Shown here: positions 1 through 6,767 of the stretch, piece by piece
Numbering within the stretch: the stretch's first letter is position 1
Layout of the letters: each line of letters begins with the position of its first letter
NCBI GenBank assembly: GCA_946415315.1
Contig: CAMKRZ010000028.1
Location: 1-34,149, forward strand
Length of the DNA: 34,149 nucleotides
Direction of reading: 5' to 3'
From: an uncultured Lachnoclostridium sp.
Lineage (GTDB): Bacteria; Bacillota; Clostridia; Lachnospirales; Lachnospiraceae
Notes under the pieces: generated by a model
What the model saw: the letters and a program-made list of their open reading frames with translations, nothing else
Told to the model about the DNA's origin: nothing
Database searches by the model: none
Translations under genes and position numbers: made by a program

Positions 1-60
1 TATGACTAACTTATGGATTGAACACTAAAACCAGAATTTCAAAAAACAATTAAGTGAAAT

Positions 61-150
61 TGTACGCTATACGAAAAGTAATTATCTCAAAAAATGTACG
101 CAATGCGCGAAGTATTTTTCGCGAAAAATGTACACGATGCGCAAAGTAAT
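61..150. repeat. Three direct repeats at exact 34-bp period
   Basis: Three copies of a 20-22 bp unit start at 61, 95 and 129, so both intervals are exactly 34 bp. The shared core is TGTAC followed by a variable ATGCGC-like segment and AAGTA. Copies 2 and 3 are closest to each other; copy 1 is more divergent. They lie upstream of the ATPase gene at 338 and of a second repeat set at 217-275. A regular period on one face of DNA suggests a cooperative protein-binding array; that role is inferred. Confidence 0.75.
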
Positions 151-216
151 CATACATCGCTTTGGGAAACAGGTAAATGATTTTTTGTCGTTTTCGAAAC
201 TGCTTTTGTCGGCTTT

Positions 217-275
217 GAAATATTGCTCAGTTTTTTGCCGAAATATTGCTCAGTAATTTTCCGAAATATTGCTCA
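217..275. repeat. Three direct repeats at exact 23-bp period
   Basis: The 13-14 bp unit GAAATATTGCTCA(G) occurs at 217, 240 and 263, each 23 bp apart. The last copy ends 6 bp before the predicted -35 element of the ATPase gene at 338. A degenerate TGCTCA also occurs at 293-298, inside the promoter spacer. The position suggests transcriptional control, perhaps by the encoded ATPase or an unlinked regulator; no regulator is visible here. Confidence 0.8.
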
Positions 276-281
276 CAAATA

Positions 282-310
282 TCGACAAAACCTGCTCAAT
301 ATGATAAAAT
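282..310 (+). promoter_or_regulatory. Probable sigma-A promoter of the first ATPase gene
   Basis: TCGACA (282-287) and TAAAAT (305-310) are separated by 17 bp, each one mismatch from the consensus. The start point would be near 317. An AGGAGG ribosome binding site at 323-328 precedes the ATG at 338. Confidence 0.6.
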
Positions 311-337
311 GAACTTGCTAACAGGAGGAAATGTATC

Positions 338-1627
338 ATGAGTAAGACTGCTAATGAACGCGAGTATAAAAAAAGAGTTGTGGATTCCGTGATTGAAGAA
401 TATCTTCAAGTCAGCGGTGCCATATGCATTGAAGGTCCTAAGTGGTGCGGAAAGACGTGGACGTCCTCCTATCATTCCAACAGTGAGTTTTTGGTCGGAG
501 ATCCGAGCAACAATTTTTCAAACCGTCAGCTCGCCGAACTGAATCCGTTGATGATCCTTCAGGGCAACACACCAAGGATGATAGACGAATGGCAAGAGGT
601 GCCGGCCATCTGGGATGCAGTGCGAGCAGAGATTGACAAACGCCATAAAAAGGGGCAGATCATTCTTACCGGCTCATCAACTCCGAGAAAAAAAGGAATC
701 TTGCACAGCGGCACCGGCAGAATCATAAGCCTTCGGATGAATACGATGTCTCTTTATGAATCTGGGGACTCTTCGGGTGTGGTATCTTTGAAGGAATTAT
801 GCAGAGGAAACCTTGATATGCAAATGGTCAAAGAAGCGACTCTTGAAGAACTGGCGTATTATATCGTGCGCGGTGGTTTTCCTGGAAATATATCCGTACC
901 CGAGAACAAAGCGCATATCATGCCGAAAGCGTATATGGAAGGCGTTGCGAACGAAGATTTAAACAACCTCGATGACGAAATCAAATACAATTCCGCAAAA
1001 GTCCTGCTTCTTCTCAAATCGATTGCCCGAAACGAATCAACGACCGTTTCAGACTCTTCTCTTCTCAAAGATATTATTGCTAACGATGATAACTCAATGA
1101 GTCGAAACACAATTGCAAAATACCTCGCCGCTTTGGACCGGATTTTCCTATTCAACAATCAAGATCCGTTTTCACCAAACTACAGATCGGGTCTTCGGGT
1201 CAAACAATCAAAGAAGCGGCACTTTTCGGACCCCGCTATGGCAGCCGCCCTGTTGAATATGACACCGAACAAACTGATTGGCGATCTAAATACGTTCGGT
1301 TTCCTGTTTGAATCGTTGGTGGAACGAGATCTGAGCGTTTACGCGCAGTCCTTCGGTGGAAAAGTATTTCATTATCAGGATTACAGGAATAACGAAATCG
1401 ACGCCGTGATTGAACTTAAAGACGGCGAGTGGTGTGCTTTTGAAATCAAACTGGGAGCCAGAAGAATCGATGAAGGCGCGGAAAACCTGATCAAGGTCTG
1501 CAACGACATTGTTAAAAACGGCGGAAAAGCACCGATTGTGAAATGTGTAATATGCGGATTATCTAATGCAACGTATCAAAGACCTGACGGAGTCTTTGTC
1601 GTGCCGATCACGGCTTTAAGAGATTAA
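338..1627 (+). CDS. AAA family ATPase with DUF4143 domain
   Basis: This is a 429-residue cytoplasmic protein of the AAA ATPase/DUF4143 type. The N-terminal ATPase part has a Walker A (GPKWCGKT, residues 33-40), a Walker B-like PRMIDEWQE (acidic D83/E84) and a sensor-like TGSS at 111-114. The C-terminal part carries D355 and E369-x-K371 (NEIDAVIE then FEIKLG), which resembles the PD-(D/E)XK nuclease-like fold common at the end of this family; whether it cuts is unknown. The ATG at 338 follows AGGAGG by 9 bp. It is a single-gene unit with its own promoter and two repeat arrays upstream, and no clear terminator downstream. The family is widespread and often in accessory DNA, but its cellular role is not established. 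The length is typical. Confidence 0.88.
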   Translation: MSKTANEREYKKRVVDSVIEEYLQVSGAICIEGPKWCGKTWTSSYHSNSEFLVGDPSNNFSNRQLAELNPLMILQGNTPRMIDEWQEVPAIWDAVRAEIDKRHKKGQIILTGSSTPRKKGILHSGTGRIISLRMNTMSLYESGDSSGVVSLKELCRGNLDMQMVKEATLEELAYYIVRGGFPGNISVPENKAHIMPKAYMEGVANEDLNNLDDEIKYNSAKVLLLLKSIARNESTTVSDSSLLKDIIANDDNSMSRNTIAKYLAALDRIFLFNNQDPFSPNYRSGLRVKQSKKRHFSDPAMAAALLNMTPNKLIGDLNTFGFLFESLVERDLSVYAQSFGGKVFHYQDYRNNEIDAVIELKDGEWCAFEIKLGARRIDEGAENLIKVCNDIVKNGGKAPIVKCVICGLSNATYQRPDGVFVVPITALRD

Positions 1628-1694
1628 CCGCAATTTTCACAAAGAAGATAGCACTAAACCTAAAAACTCATCTCATCAGTTATAGTGAAAATTT

Positions 1695-1777
1695 GTGGGC
1701 GTTTGGTCAGTTTTGTTCAATGCAAACACTATCAGCTCAAAAATCACTTTTTGCGGGTATTTGGTTGGTTTTGTTCA
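1695..1777. repeat. Imperfect 58-bp tandem repeat downstream of the ATPase
   Basis: A 25-bp core at 1695-1719 recurs at 1753-1777 (GGTTTTGTTCA-like ends), a 58-bp offset, with five differences that are all transitions. Weaker similarity continues on both sides of the core. The 302-bp stretch from 1628 to 1929 otherwise holds only this repeat and the non-coding end of the insertion sequence. I see no clear terminator for the ATPase gene. Confidence 0.6.
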
Positions 1778-1790
1778 CCACAAATCATAA

Positions 1791-1946
1791 CCACCCGTCT
1801 AACGGGTGGTTTGCTCGCCCCTATAAGGGGTCGTTACCGGCCAGCGCCTAAAGGCGCTGGCTTTCACGTTGTTCAAGCCTTATTGCCTTTGACTCGTCGC
1901 CGCCCTTGAAAGGGCGTTCGTAATACCGGCTACCCCTGGAAGGGGT
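1791..1946 (-). other. Five tandem hairpins in the IS 3' segment, copy 1
   Basis: Five small GC-rich hairpins follow one another: 1791-1809 (7-bp stem), 1818-1830 (4 bp), 1841-1860 (8 bp), 1901-1916 (6 bp) and 1932-1946 (6 bp). The last overlaps the end of tnpA, whose final codons and stop form the stem. The outermost is placed like the subterminal right-end hairpin recognised by IS200/IS605 TnpA. The others could be structured RNA or extra recognition sites. The same array is at 12865-13020 in copy 2. Confidence 0.7.
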
Positions 1947-2385
1947 CTTCGTACTCTTTCACACTCAGTTTATCCATGGCTATATCATGGTTTTCTTGCT
2001 CCTGAATGTATTTCTTTATCGTTGCCTCATTGAGTCCCACGGTACTGACATAGTACCCCTCGGCCCAAAAGTGACGATTCCCAAACTTGTACTTCAGATT
2101 TGCGTGTTTATCAAACAGCATCAGTGCGCTCTTCCCCTTGAGATATCCCATAAACTGAGATACACTCAGTTTCGGTGGAATACTCACCAGCATGTGTACG
2201 TGATCCGGCATCAGATGCCCTTCTATGATCTCCACTCCTTTATACGCGCACAACTGCTTTATTATATCTCGCACGCTTTCTTTGTATTGATTATAAATGA
2301 TTTTTCTCCTATACTTAGGAGTGAACACTATGTGGTACTTACATAACCACGTAGTGTGTGCTAAACTGTTTGCCTTATTGGCCAT
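1930..2385 (-). CDS. tnpA: IS200-type Y1 transposase, copy 1
   Basis: This 151-residue HUH single-strand transposase matches the usual length of IS200/IS605 TnpA. The metal-binding HUH motif is H62-V63-H64 (in MPDHVHMLV) and the catalytic tyrosine is probably Y126 (in TIKKYIQEQ). The family excises and inserts single-stranded circles by 5'-phosphotyrosine chemistry. I chose the ATG at 2385 because AAGGTGA lies just upstream and the protein then aligns with the family start; an upstream extension to 2529 would run through the regulatory stem and left end. No tnpB partner is present. The protein is identical to that encoded at 13004-13459. Confidence 0.95.
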   Translation of the reverse strand: MANKANSLAHTTWLCKYHIVFTPKYRRKIIYNQYKESVRDIIKQLCAYKGVEIIEGHLMPDHVHMLVSIPPKLSVSQFMGYLKGKSALMLFDKHANLKYKFGNRHFWAEGYYVSTVGLNEATIKKYIQEQENHDIAMDKLSVKEYEDPFQG

Positions 2386-2386
2386 T

Positions 2387-2452
2387 AAAATCACCTTTCC
2401 TTTCGCTATAATTTCGGCTTGAACAACCTCATTATAGCGGAAAGGTGATTTT
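2387..2452 (-). promoter_or_regulatory. Stem-loop sequestering the tnpA ribosome site, copy 1
   Basis: Arms at 2387-2412 and 2431-2452 are complementary over about 22 bp with one 4-base bulge. On the tnpA strand the 3' arm contains GGAAAGGTGA, the tnpA ribosome binding site. IS200 elements are known to repress transposase translation with such a stem; the role here is inferred from that. The same structure is at 13461-13526. Confidence 0.8.
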
Positions 2453-2540
2453 TTTGTATAACGTTCAACGCGCACCCGCATAGCGGGTGGTTTTATGTTT
2501 CGCACGCTTCGCGTGCTCAACTGGGTCACGACCCACTAAC

Positions 2541-2580
2541 AAAAAAGCGAATGCTTCGAAATGAAACGAAGCATTCGCTT
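2541..2580 (-). terminator. Intrinsic terminator of the secreted-protein gene
   Basis: A perfect 14-bp stem (2545-2558 with 2567-2580) is followed on the minus strand by a run of six T (2546-2541). It serves the gene ending at 2630. The insertion sequence begins exactly where the T-run ends. Confidence 0.9.
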
Positions 2581-2629
2581 GATCTGTATTTTGATTGTTT
2601 ACCGGAATCAATCTCCGTCTGTTCCACAA

Positions 2630-3115
2630 TTATTCGTGCGGCAGATCGCCGACATAACTGTAGATGGTTTTGTATAAGGTGTTGTACATGTACATTTTGA
2701 TATAGGAGGAGTCTGAGTCCCAAAGACTCAGCGTTCCGCCTTTTTGGAGAAACTCGTTATCCGTTTCGTACTTCTTGGTAAAGATGTATACGGTTGTTTT
2801 TTTGGTTTTGTAGTCTTTGCCTTCTTTTACAACTTCATTGCCCCAGAAGTTACAGGAGTTTACAATGCCGTATTTGATGTAAATGCCCTGATTAACTGCT
2901 GAAGCTCTGTCCAGGTTTTTGGTTGCGCTTCCGAAGACATCGGAGTAAAAATAACATTTGTTCCCGGTGTGCTGTAAACGGCTATACAGGCAGATCGTGC
3001 GTCCGCTGTTGTACAGGTTGTAAACAGTATAGGACTTTGCTGCAAAAGCTACGCTGATCATGCAGATCATAACCGCCAGAATTCCTACTCCGATGAGAAG
3101 TCTTTTCTTTCTCAT
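2630..3115 (-). CDS. Small secreted protein of unknown function
   Basis: The 161-residue protein begins MRKKRLLIGVG with a hydrophobic stretch to about residue 25 and a likely signal-peptidase site after AFA, so it should be exported. The mature part has several cysteines and many Tyr/Ser residues. I recognise no domain. The ATG at 3115 is preferred over one at 3145 because a GGGGGG-rich ribosome site sits 8-9 bp before it. The gene has its own extended -10 promoter (3166-3194) and a strong terminator (2541-2580), so it is monocistronic. Its stop is 50 bp from the terminator stem. Confidence 0.75.
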   Translation of the reverse strand: MRKKRLLIGVGILAVMICMISVAFAAKSYTVYNLYNSGRTICLYSRLQHTGNKCYFYSDVFGSATKNLDRASAVNQGIYIKYGIVNSCNFWGNEVVKEGKDYKTKKTTVYIFTKKYETDNEFLQKGGTLSLWDSDSSYIKMYMYNTLYKTIYSYVGDLPHE

Positions 3116-3165
3116 GTGGGTAATCCCCCCTTTGTAATTATTCATAGTTGAACTATGTAAAACAC

Positions 3166-3194
3166 ATTATATCACTGTTTGAAGCACAGCACAA
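3166..3194 (-). promoter_or_regulatory. Promoter of the secreted-protein gene
   Basis: On the minus strand TTGTGC (3194-3189) and TATAAT (3171-3166) are 17 bp apart, and TGA directly before TATAAT makes an extended -10. The start point would be near 3159. Confidence 0.7.
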
Positions 3195-3259
3195 GCGGTG
3201 GCTGATGCGAAAACCCTCTCTTCCTATCGGTCGGAAAATGCCCCTCCGTCCGTCGGTAA

Positions 3260-3916
3260 TCAGTCAACAATTACGCCGTTTCGGATTCTTACAATCCGCT
3301 CTGCCCGGGCGGCTATTTCCTCGTCGTGAGTTATCATCAGGATGGTCTTTCCGCTTCTGTGGAGCTGTTCGAACAGCTCCAGAATCTCCGCACCGGCGGA
3401 GCGGTCCAGGGACCCGGTGGGTTCGTCGGCAAGAAGGAGCGGGGCATTGGTCGCGATTGCCCGAGCGATGGCCGCTCGCTGCCGTTCGCCGCCGGAGATC
3501 CGGTTTACCGGCTTGTCGGCCAATTCCTGTATTCCGACTTCCCGAAGACAGTTCATGATGACCTCTTTGCGGTTGCGGATTTTCCGTGCGATCAGCGGCA
3601 TCTCGACATTTTCGTAGACAGAATACTGATTCATCAACGCATAGTTCTGAAAAATGAAAGCCACGTTTTCCTTGCGGAATCTTTCGATTTCCGGATTGGA
3701 GAGCGCGCTGATATCCTGACCGCGGAAAATGTACTGCCCGGAAGTCAGGCGATCCATTCCGCCGATAATGTTCAAAAGAGTGGATTTGCCGGAGCCGGAA
3801 GGTCCCATAAGAGCAGTGAAACTTCCCTCCTCGATAGTCAGATTGACCCCCCGCAGGGCATGCGTGCATGCTTCGTCGGTACCGTAATTTTTTACAACAT
3901 TAATGAGATTGATCAT
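3260..3916 (-). CDS. ABC transporter ATP-binding protein (MacB/LolD-like)
   Basis: This 218-residue nucleotide-binding subunit should power the two adjacent FtsX-type permeases. Walker A is GPSGSGKST (38-46), the signature is ISGGERQRAAIARA, Walker B is LLLADEPTGSLD, and the switch histidine is in MITHDE. The pattern, with TGSLD after Walker B, is that of the MacB/LolD/FtsE group used in lipoprotein release, peptide efflux or bacteriocin immunity. The ATG at 3916 is four bases after the permease stop; GGGAGG within the end of that gene serves as its ribosome site. An in-frame ATG at 3928 is too close to that site. It is last in a three-gene operon starting at 6332. No clear terminator follows. 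Confidence 0.92.
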   Translation of the reverse strand: MINLINVVKNYGTDEACTHALRGVNLTIEEGSFTALMGPSGSGKSTLLNIIGGMDRLTSGQYIFRGQDISALSNPEIERFRKENVAFIFQNYALMNQYSVYENVEMPLIARKIRNRKEVIMNCLREVGIQELADKPVNRISGGERQRAAIARAIATNAPLLLADEPTGSLDRSAGAEILELFEQLHRSGKTILMITHDEEIAARAERIVRIRNGVIVD

Positions 3917-3920
3917 GATG

Positions 3921-5159
3921 TTAACCATCCTCCCGGATTGAGTCAATAACACTGCTTCTGTGCAGGCAGATGCCGATTACGATGATCTGGACGGCCACGA
4001 TGAAAGCCGTGAAAACAAGGACCGCGGGAATGACCGATTCGGCAAATGCAACGCGAATGATCGTGCTTATTTCGGTATCATAGTGCCGAGGCAATACAAG
4101 GACCAGCGCGGTCCCGGCCAGACCGATGCTGAGGAGCATGGCGATCATATTCTTCGCGAGTTCGATTCCCATAAGATATCGCGTTGAAAACCCGCATATG
4201 CTCAGGATTCCGAGGTGCTTTCGCTCTTCCGCAAACATTTCCAGCTGGAGAATGATGATGAACAGCAGGAGAGCCGGAAGAAACACCGCCAGTGTCCGTT
4301 TCAGAGTCGCGCTGATCGCTTCTGTTTCCCGGAAGAACTCCCGGTAATATACGGAAAATGTGTAGACGGTCATCTCCTCATACGGGATTCCCTTCTGTGC
4401 AGCAACGGCGCTGATCTCGCTTTGCACGGATCCGTTGCCGGTGTCAAAATAAAACAGAGAATTGAACAGTTCATCCGGGCAGAGGAGGATGATCTCAGTG
4501 TCCGCAGAATATGTGAATTGAAGATCATTGCCCAGATTGTACTGAAAATCCTCGCCCAGGATGGTCTGGTCGTCCGCAAGCATACCGGCCGTGATATAAC
4601 CGGCCGATGAAGACCGATCTGAATTCTGTGCGGCAGCTTCGGAAGGCAGATCCGGAGCGATGTACCGATAGGCCGCACCGGGAAGGAGGAAGACATTTTC
4701 CGTCGTATTTCCGCTAAGCAGTCGAATGATATCATCCCAGGAGCGGTCGCCCTCAAGACGGAGCCCGCAGTCTCTCAAAAACCGTGCCGAAGCGACCCGG
4801 ACGGTTATCTCCGATTCCCCGGGATGGAGCATCTGATATTGTTGCCTCAGCTCCGGATAAAGTTCCCCGAGGGCTGTGTCAGTGTAGCTGAAGGTTGCTC
4901 CATAGACATTTTCACGGCCGGTCAGTTCCCGGATAAGATCTTCACAGAGATCTTCATCCTCCATGTCGAAGGAAACCCAGCCGAAACGCTCCGCTTTGCC
5001 GTCCAGCGCGGCGTTGATCGTGTTGTAGGTATGCTCCTGCGAGATCAACGACACGCCGAGATAGAACGCCAGAAAAATACCCACAGCCGCAGTGAGAATG
5101 GACAGCAGGTTCTTTTTGGCGTTCAGAGCAAACAGATCGATGGCGTTTCGGATAAGCAT
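3921..5159 (-). CDS. FtsX-like ABC transporter permease
   Basis: This 412-residue membrane protein has one transmembrane helix near residues 17-38, a large extracytoplasmic region of about 240 residues, and three C-terminal helices (from about FLPALLLFIIIL onward), the usual MacB/FtsX layout. The loop EERKHLGILSICGFS between helices matches the family's conserved cytoplasmic segment. It should pair with the second permease (5163-6332) as a heterodimer and with the ATPase at 3260. Its start codon lies three bases after the upstream stop, and the ribosome site GAGGAG overlaps that gene's end, so the two are probably translationally coupled. Confidence 0.88.
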   Translation of the reverse strand: MLIRNAIDLFALNAKKNLLSILTAAVGIFLAFYLGVSLISQEHTYNTINAALDGKAERFGWVSFDMEDEDLCEDLIRELTGRENVYGATFSYTDTALGELYPELRQQYQMLHPGESEITVRVASARFLRDCGLRLEGDRSWDDIIRLLSGNTTENVFLLPGAAYRYIAPDLPSEAAAQNSDRSSSAGYITAGMLADDQTILGEDFQYNLGNDLQFTYSADTEIILLCPDELFNSLFYFDTGNGSVQSEISAVAAQKGIPYEEMTVYTFSVYYREFFRETEAISATLKRTLAVFLPALLLFIIILQLEMFAEERKHLGILSICGFSTRYLMGIELAKNMIAMLLSIGLAGTALVLVLPRHYDTEISTIIRVAFAESVIPAVLVFTAFIVAVQIIVIGICLHRSSVIDSIREDG

Positions 5160-5162
5160 ACG

Positions 5163-6332
5163 CTACTCCTCGTTGATTTGTGTTGTAACCTCACTCAAGT
5201 TTCTCCAGATGCCGACCAGGGAGCCGAGGGCCAGAACCATCGTTCCTGCAAGCATGCAGGCAAGCAGCCGTAGCATGGCGGCCAGGGATTCCCTGTAGAT
5301 GGGAAGGAAAATAAGGCCGGCAAGAAGGGCGATTCCCATGGCAACGGCGCTGAAGCGCAGAAGCCCTGCGAAGGCTGTGGCTGTTATTTTCCGACGCGAG
5401 AAGCCGTAAATCAGGCGAATGGTGTATTCCCGCCTGCGCCTTCGCAGCCAGATATACGCTGTGTGATAACAGATCAGCATGGAGAAGAGGATACCCAGCG
5501 GAAAGGCCGTCTTTCGGTAGCTTTCGTACCAGGAGAAGCCCATGTCCGATGTTTCCTTCGGATTGCGTACGGTGAATTCGGCCTTGCACGAAGCGAGATC
5601 TTCTGCAGTGAGATCCGTTCCCATATACTCCGTCAGAAAGTTGTAGTTGTGATTTTCATACACGGCGGCCAGCGACGTCTTGAGTTCCTCGGTCATCTCT
5701 TCGTGGCTGCTTTTGTTGCTGTAGGCGTAGACGCGTGAGTTGAGGATCCGTTCCCGAATGATGGCGGCATTTTCCGGCGTCAGCGTTTCCCAGAGGATGA
5801 ACGCACGGAAATCGTCTGCGCCCTCAATCCAGGAGTAGTCCTCCAGAAAGGCGGCAACCGTCAGATCTGCGTCATAGTACAGGAAGACGTAGCCGGAGTC
5901 GCGTTCTTCCAGGTAAGGGAGCCAGCCCTTGCCGAGAATAATGGCATTGGGCGTATTCCGGCAGGATTCAAACGATCCGCCGTCGGAAAATGAAAACTCA
6001 AACGGTTCATTCTGCGAAATAAGCACATAGACCAGGCTGCCGGGGCAATAGGAATAGCCGTCTTTTCTTGACGCTGCATTACAGAAGATGACATACTTAT
6101 CGATCGCTTCCAGCGCCTGCGTCCACTCCTCGGGCGTCGGGCCGGATCCGTAGTAGCCCCGGGAGAAGATTTCCGTTACTGCGTTGTACGGATAGCGTTC
6201 TTGTTCAAATTTACGCAGTTTCTCCGAGGAATATGAAAAAAAGAGGACAAAAAAAGCGGCGGTGCAGAATGAGATGAGCAGCAGGATATCCTGCGCCGGG
6301 TACCGAAACCATTTTCTAAACCATCGCTTCAT
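5163..6332 (-). CDS. FtsX-like ABC transporter permease, first gene of operon
   Basis: This 389-residue membrane protein has an N-terminal helix (DILLLISFCTAAFFVLFF), an extracytoplasmic region rich in Tyr and acidic residues to about residue 270, and then three helices. The cytoplasmic loop RREYTIRLIYGFSRRKI is the FtsX-type motif. It differs strongly in sequence from the second permease, so the exporter is probably asymmetric. The ATG at 6332 follows GAGGATG on the minus strand. It has a plausible promoter at 6388-6416. Substrate unknown; no substrate gene is next to it. Confidence 0.85.
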   Translation of the reverse strand: MKRWFRKWFRYPAQDILLLISFCTAAFFVLFFSYSSEKLRKFEQERYPYNAVTEIFSRGYYGSGPTPEEWTQALEAIDKYVIFCNAASRKDGYSYCPGSLVYVLISQNEPFEFSFSDGGSFESCRNTPNAIILGKGWLPYLEERDSGYVFLYYDADLTVAAFLEDYSWIEGADDFRAFILWETLTPENAAIIRERILNSRVYAYSNKSSHEEMTEELKTSLAAVYENHNYNFLTEYMGTDLTAEDLASCKAEFTVRNPKETSDMGFSWYESYRKTAFPLGILFSMLICYHTAYIWLRRRRREYTIRLIYGFSRRKITATAFAGLLRFSAVAMGIALLAGLIFLPIYRESLAAMLRLLACMLAGTMVLALGSLVGIWRNLSEVTTQINEE

Positions 6333-6387
6333 TGAGCATCCTCTTTCCTGTAGACAATTGACAGCGGTAACAAAACGGACAAAGGAC

Positions 6388-6416
6388 AGTATACCTTATC
6401 CACAGCGAAAAAACAA
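6388..6416 (-). promoter_or_regulatory. Promoter of the FtsX-type ABC operon
   Basis: TTGTTT (6416-6411) and TATACT (6393-6388) are 17 bp apart on the minus strand, about 55 bp before the ATG at 6332. Confidence 0.55.
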
Positions 6417-6451
6417 CAACGTGCGGGAACATCTCCACCACTACGCGAAAC

Positions 6452-6485
6452 AGGGGCGCCTCCGGATTGACCCGGAAGCGCCCCT
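6452..6485 (-). terminator. Terminator-like hairpin after a zinc-ribbon remnant
   Basis: A 14-bp stem with one mismatch (6452-6465 with 6472-6485) and a 6-base loop is followed on the minus strand only by GTTTCG, a weak T-run. It lies just after the remnant gene ending at 6509 and before the ABC operon promoter. Confidence 0.45.
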
Positions 6486-6508
6486 ATGATAGATTGTTTT
6501 CAAGAAAG

Positions 6509-6604
6509 CTATAGCAAACCATTAAGGGCATCATTCATCGAGTCGACATCCTCGACATACAGCGAGACTTCTCCGCATTTCGGGCAAACCGCTGCTGCCA
6601 GCAT
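6509..6604 (-). pseudogene. C-terminal remnant of a zinc-ribbon protein
   Basis: A 31-codon frame reads MLAAAVCPKCGEVSLYVED and then 12 further residues to a TAG. The CPKCGEVSLYVED segment looks like the tail of a zinc-ribbon protein, with only one of two cysteine pairs left. The frame stays open for only six more codons upstream, to a TAA, and no good ribosome site is visible. A hairpin follows the stop. I read it as the 3' end of a decayed gene; a real short peptide is less likely. Confidence 0.5.
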
Positions 6605-6646
6605 AAATGTGAGCTCTTTATGTTAACCCTTTCGTACCCCCTACCC

Positions 6647-6682
6647 AAAAAAAGCGAACGCCCCGTCCCACGAAGCGTTCGC
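6647..6682 (-). terminator. Intrinsic terminator of the flavodoxin gene
   Basis: An 8-bp stem (6654-6661 with 6675-6682) is followed on the minus strand by seven T (6653-6647). It lies 86 bp after the stop at 6768. Confidence 0.85.
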
Positions 6683-6767
6683 CTTGGTATTTATTTAATT
6701 ATTCAGTCAATCTCAACCCCTGTTCCCAAACGATACACTCGACTCATTTCCCGAGCAAACCTAACCT

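Larger units (their letters stand above)
1783..2540 (-). mobile_element. IS200-type insertion sequence, copy 1 (tnpA only)
   Basis: This 758-bp block is repeated without any difference I could find at 12857-13614. It has the IS200/IS605 tnpA-only layout: no terminal inverted repeats or target duplication, subterminal hairpins at both ends, one Y1 transposase, and a strong stem over the tnpA ribosome site. Boundaries are the limits of identity between copies, so they may be off by a few bases if target bases match. On the tnpA strand the 5' end abuts the T-run of an intrinsic terminator (2541-2580). Identity of the two copies implies recent movement. Confidence 0.93.

Noticed and set aside
61-275. 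CRISPR-like array
   Set aside because: Units are only 13-22 bp, three copies each, with short AT-rich spacers and no cas genes; direct repeats near a promoter explain them better.
1685-1909. Short plus-strand protein after the first ATPase
   Set aside because: The frame is made of the tandem repeat and the hairpin array of the insertion sequence, with no ribosome site.
1987-2346. Plus-strand protein within the insertion sequence
   Set aside because: It is antisense to tnpA and merely duplicated along with the element.
1783-2540. TnpB/IscB with guide RNA in the IS element
   Set aside because: The element is only 758 bp and contains no second gene; no TnpB motif occurs nearby.
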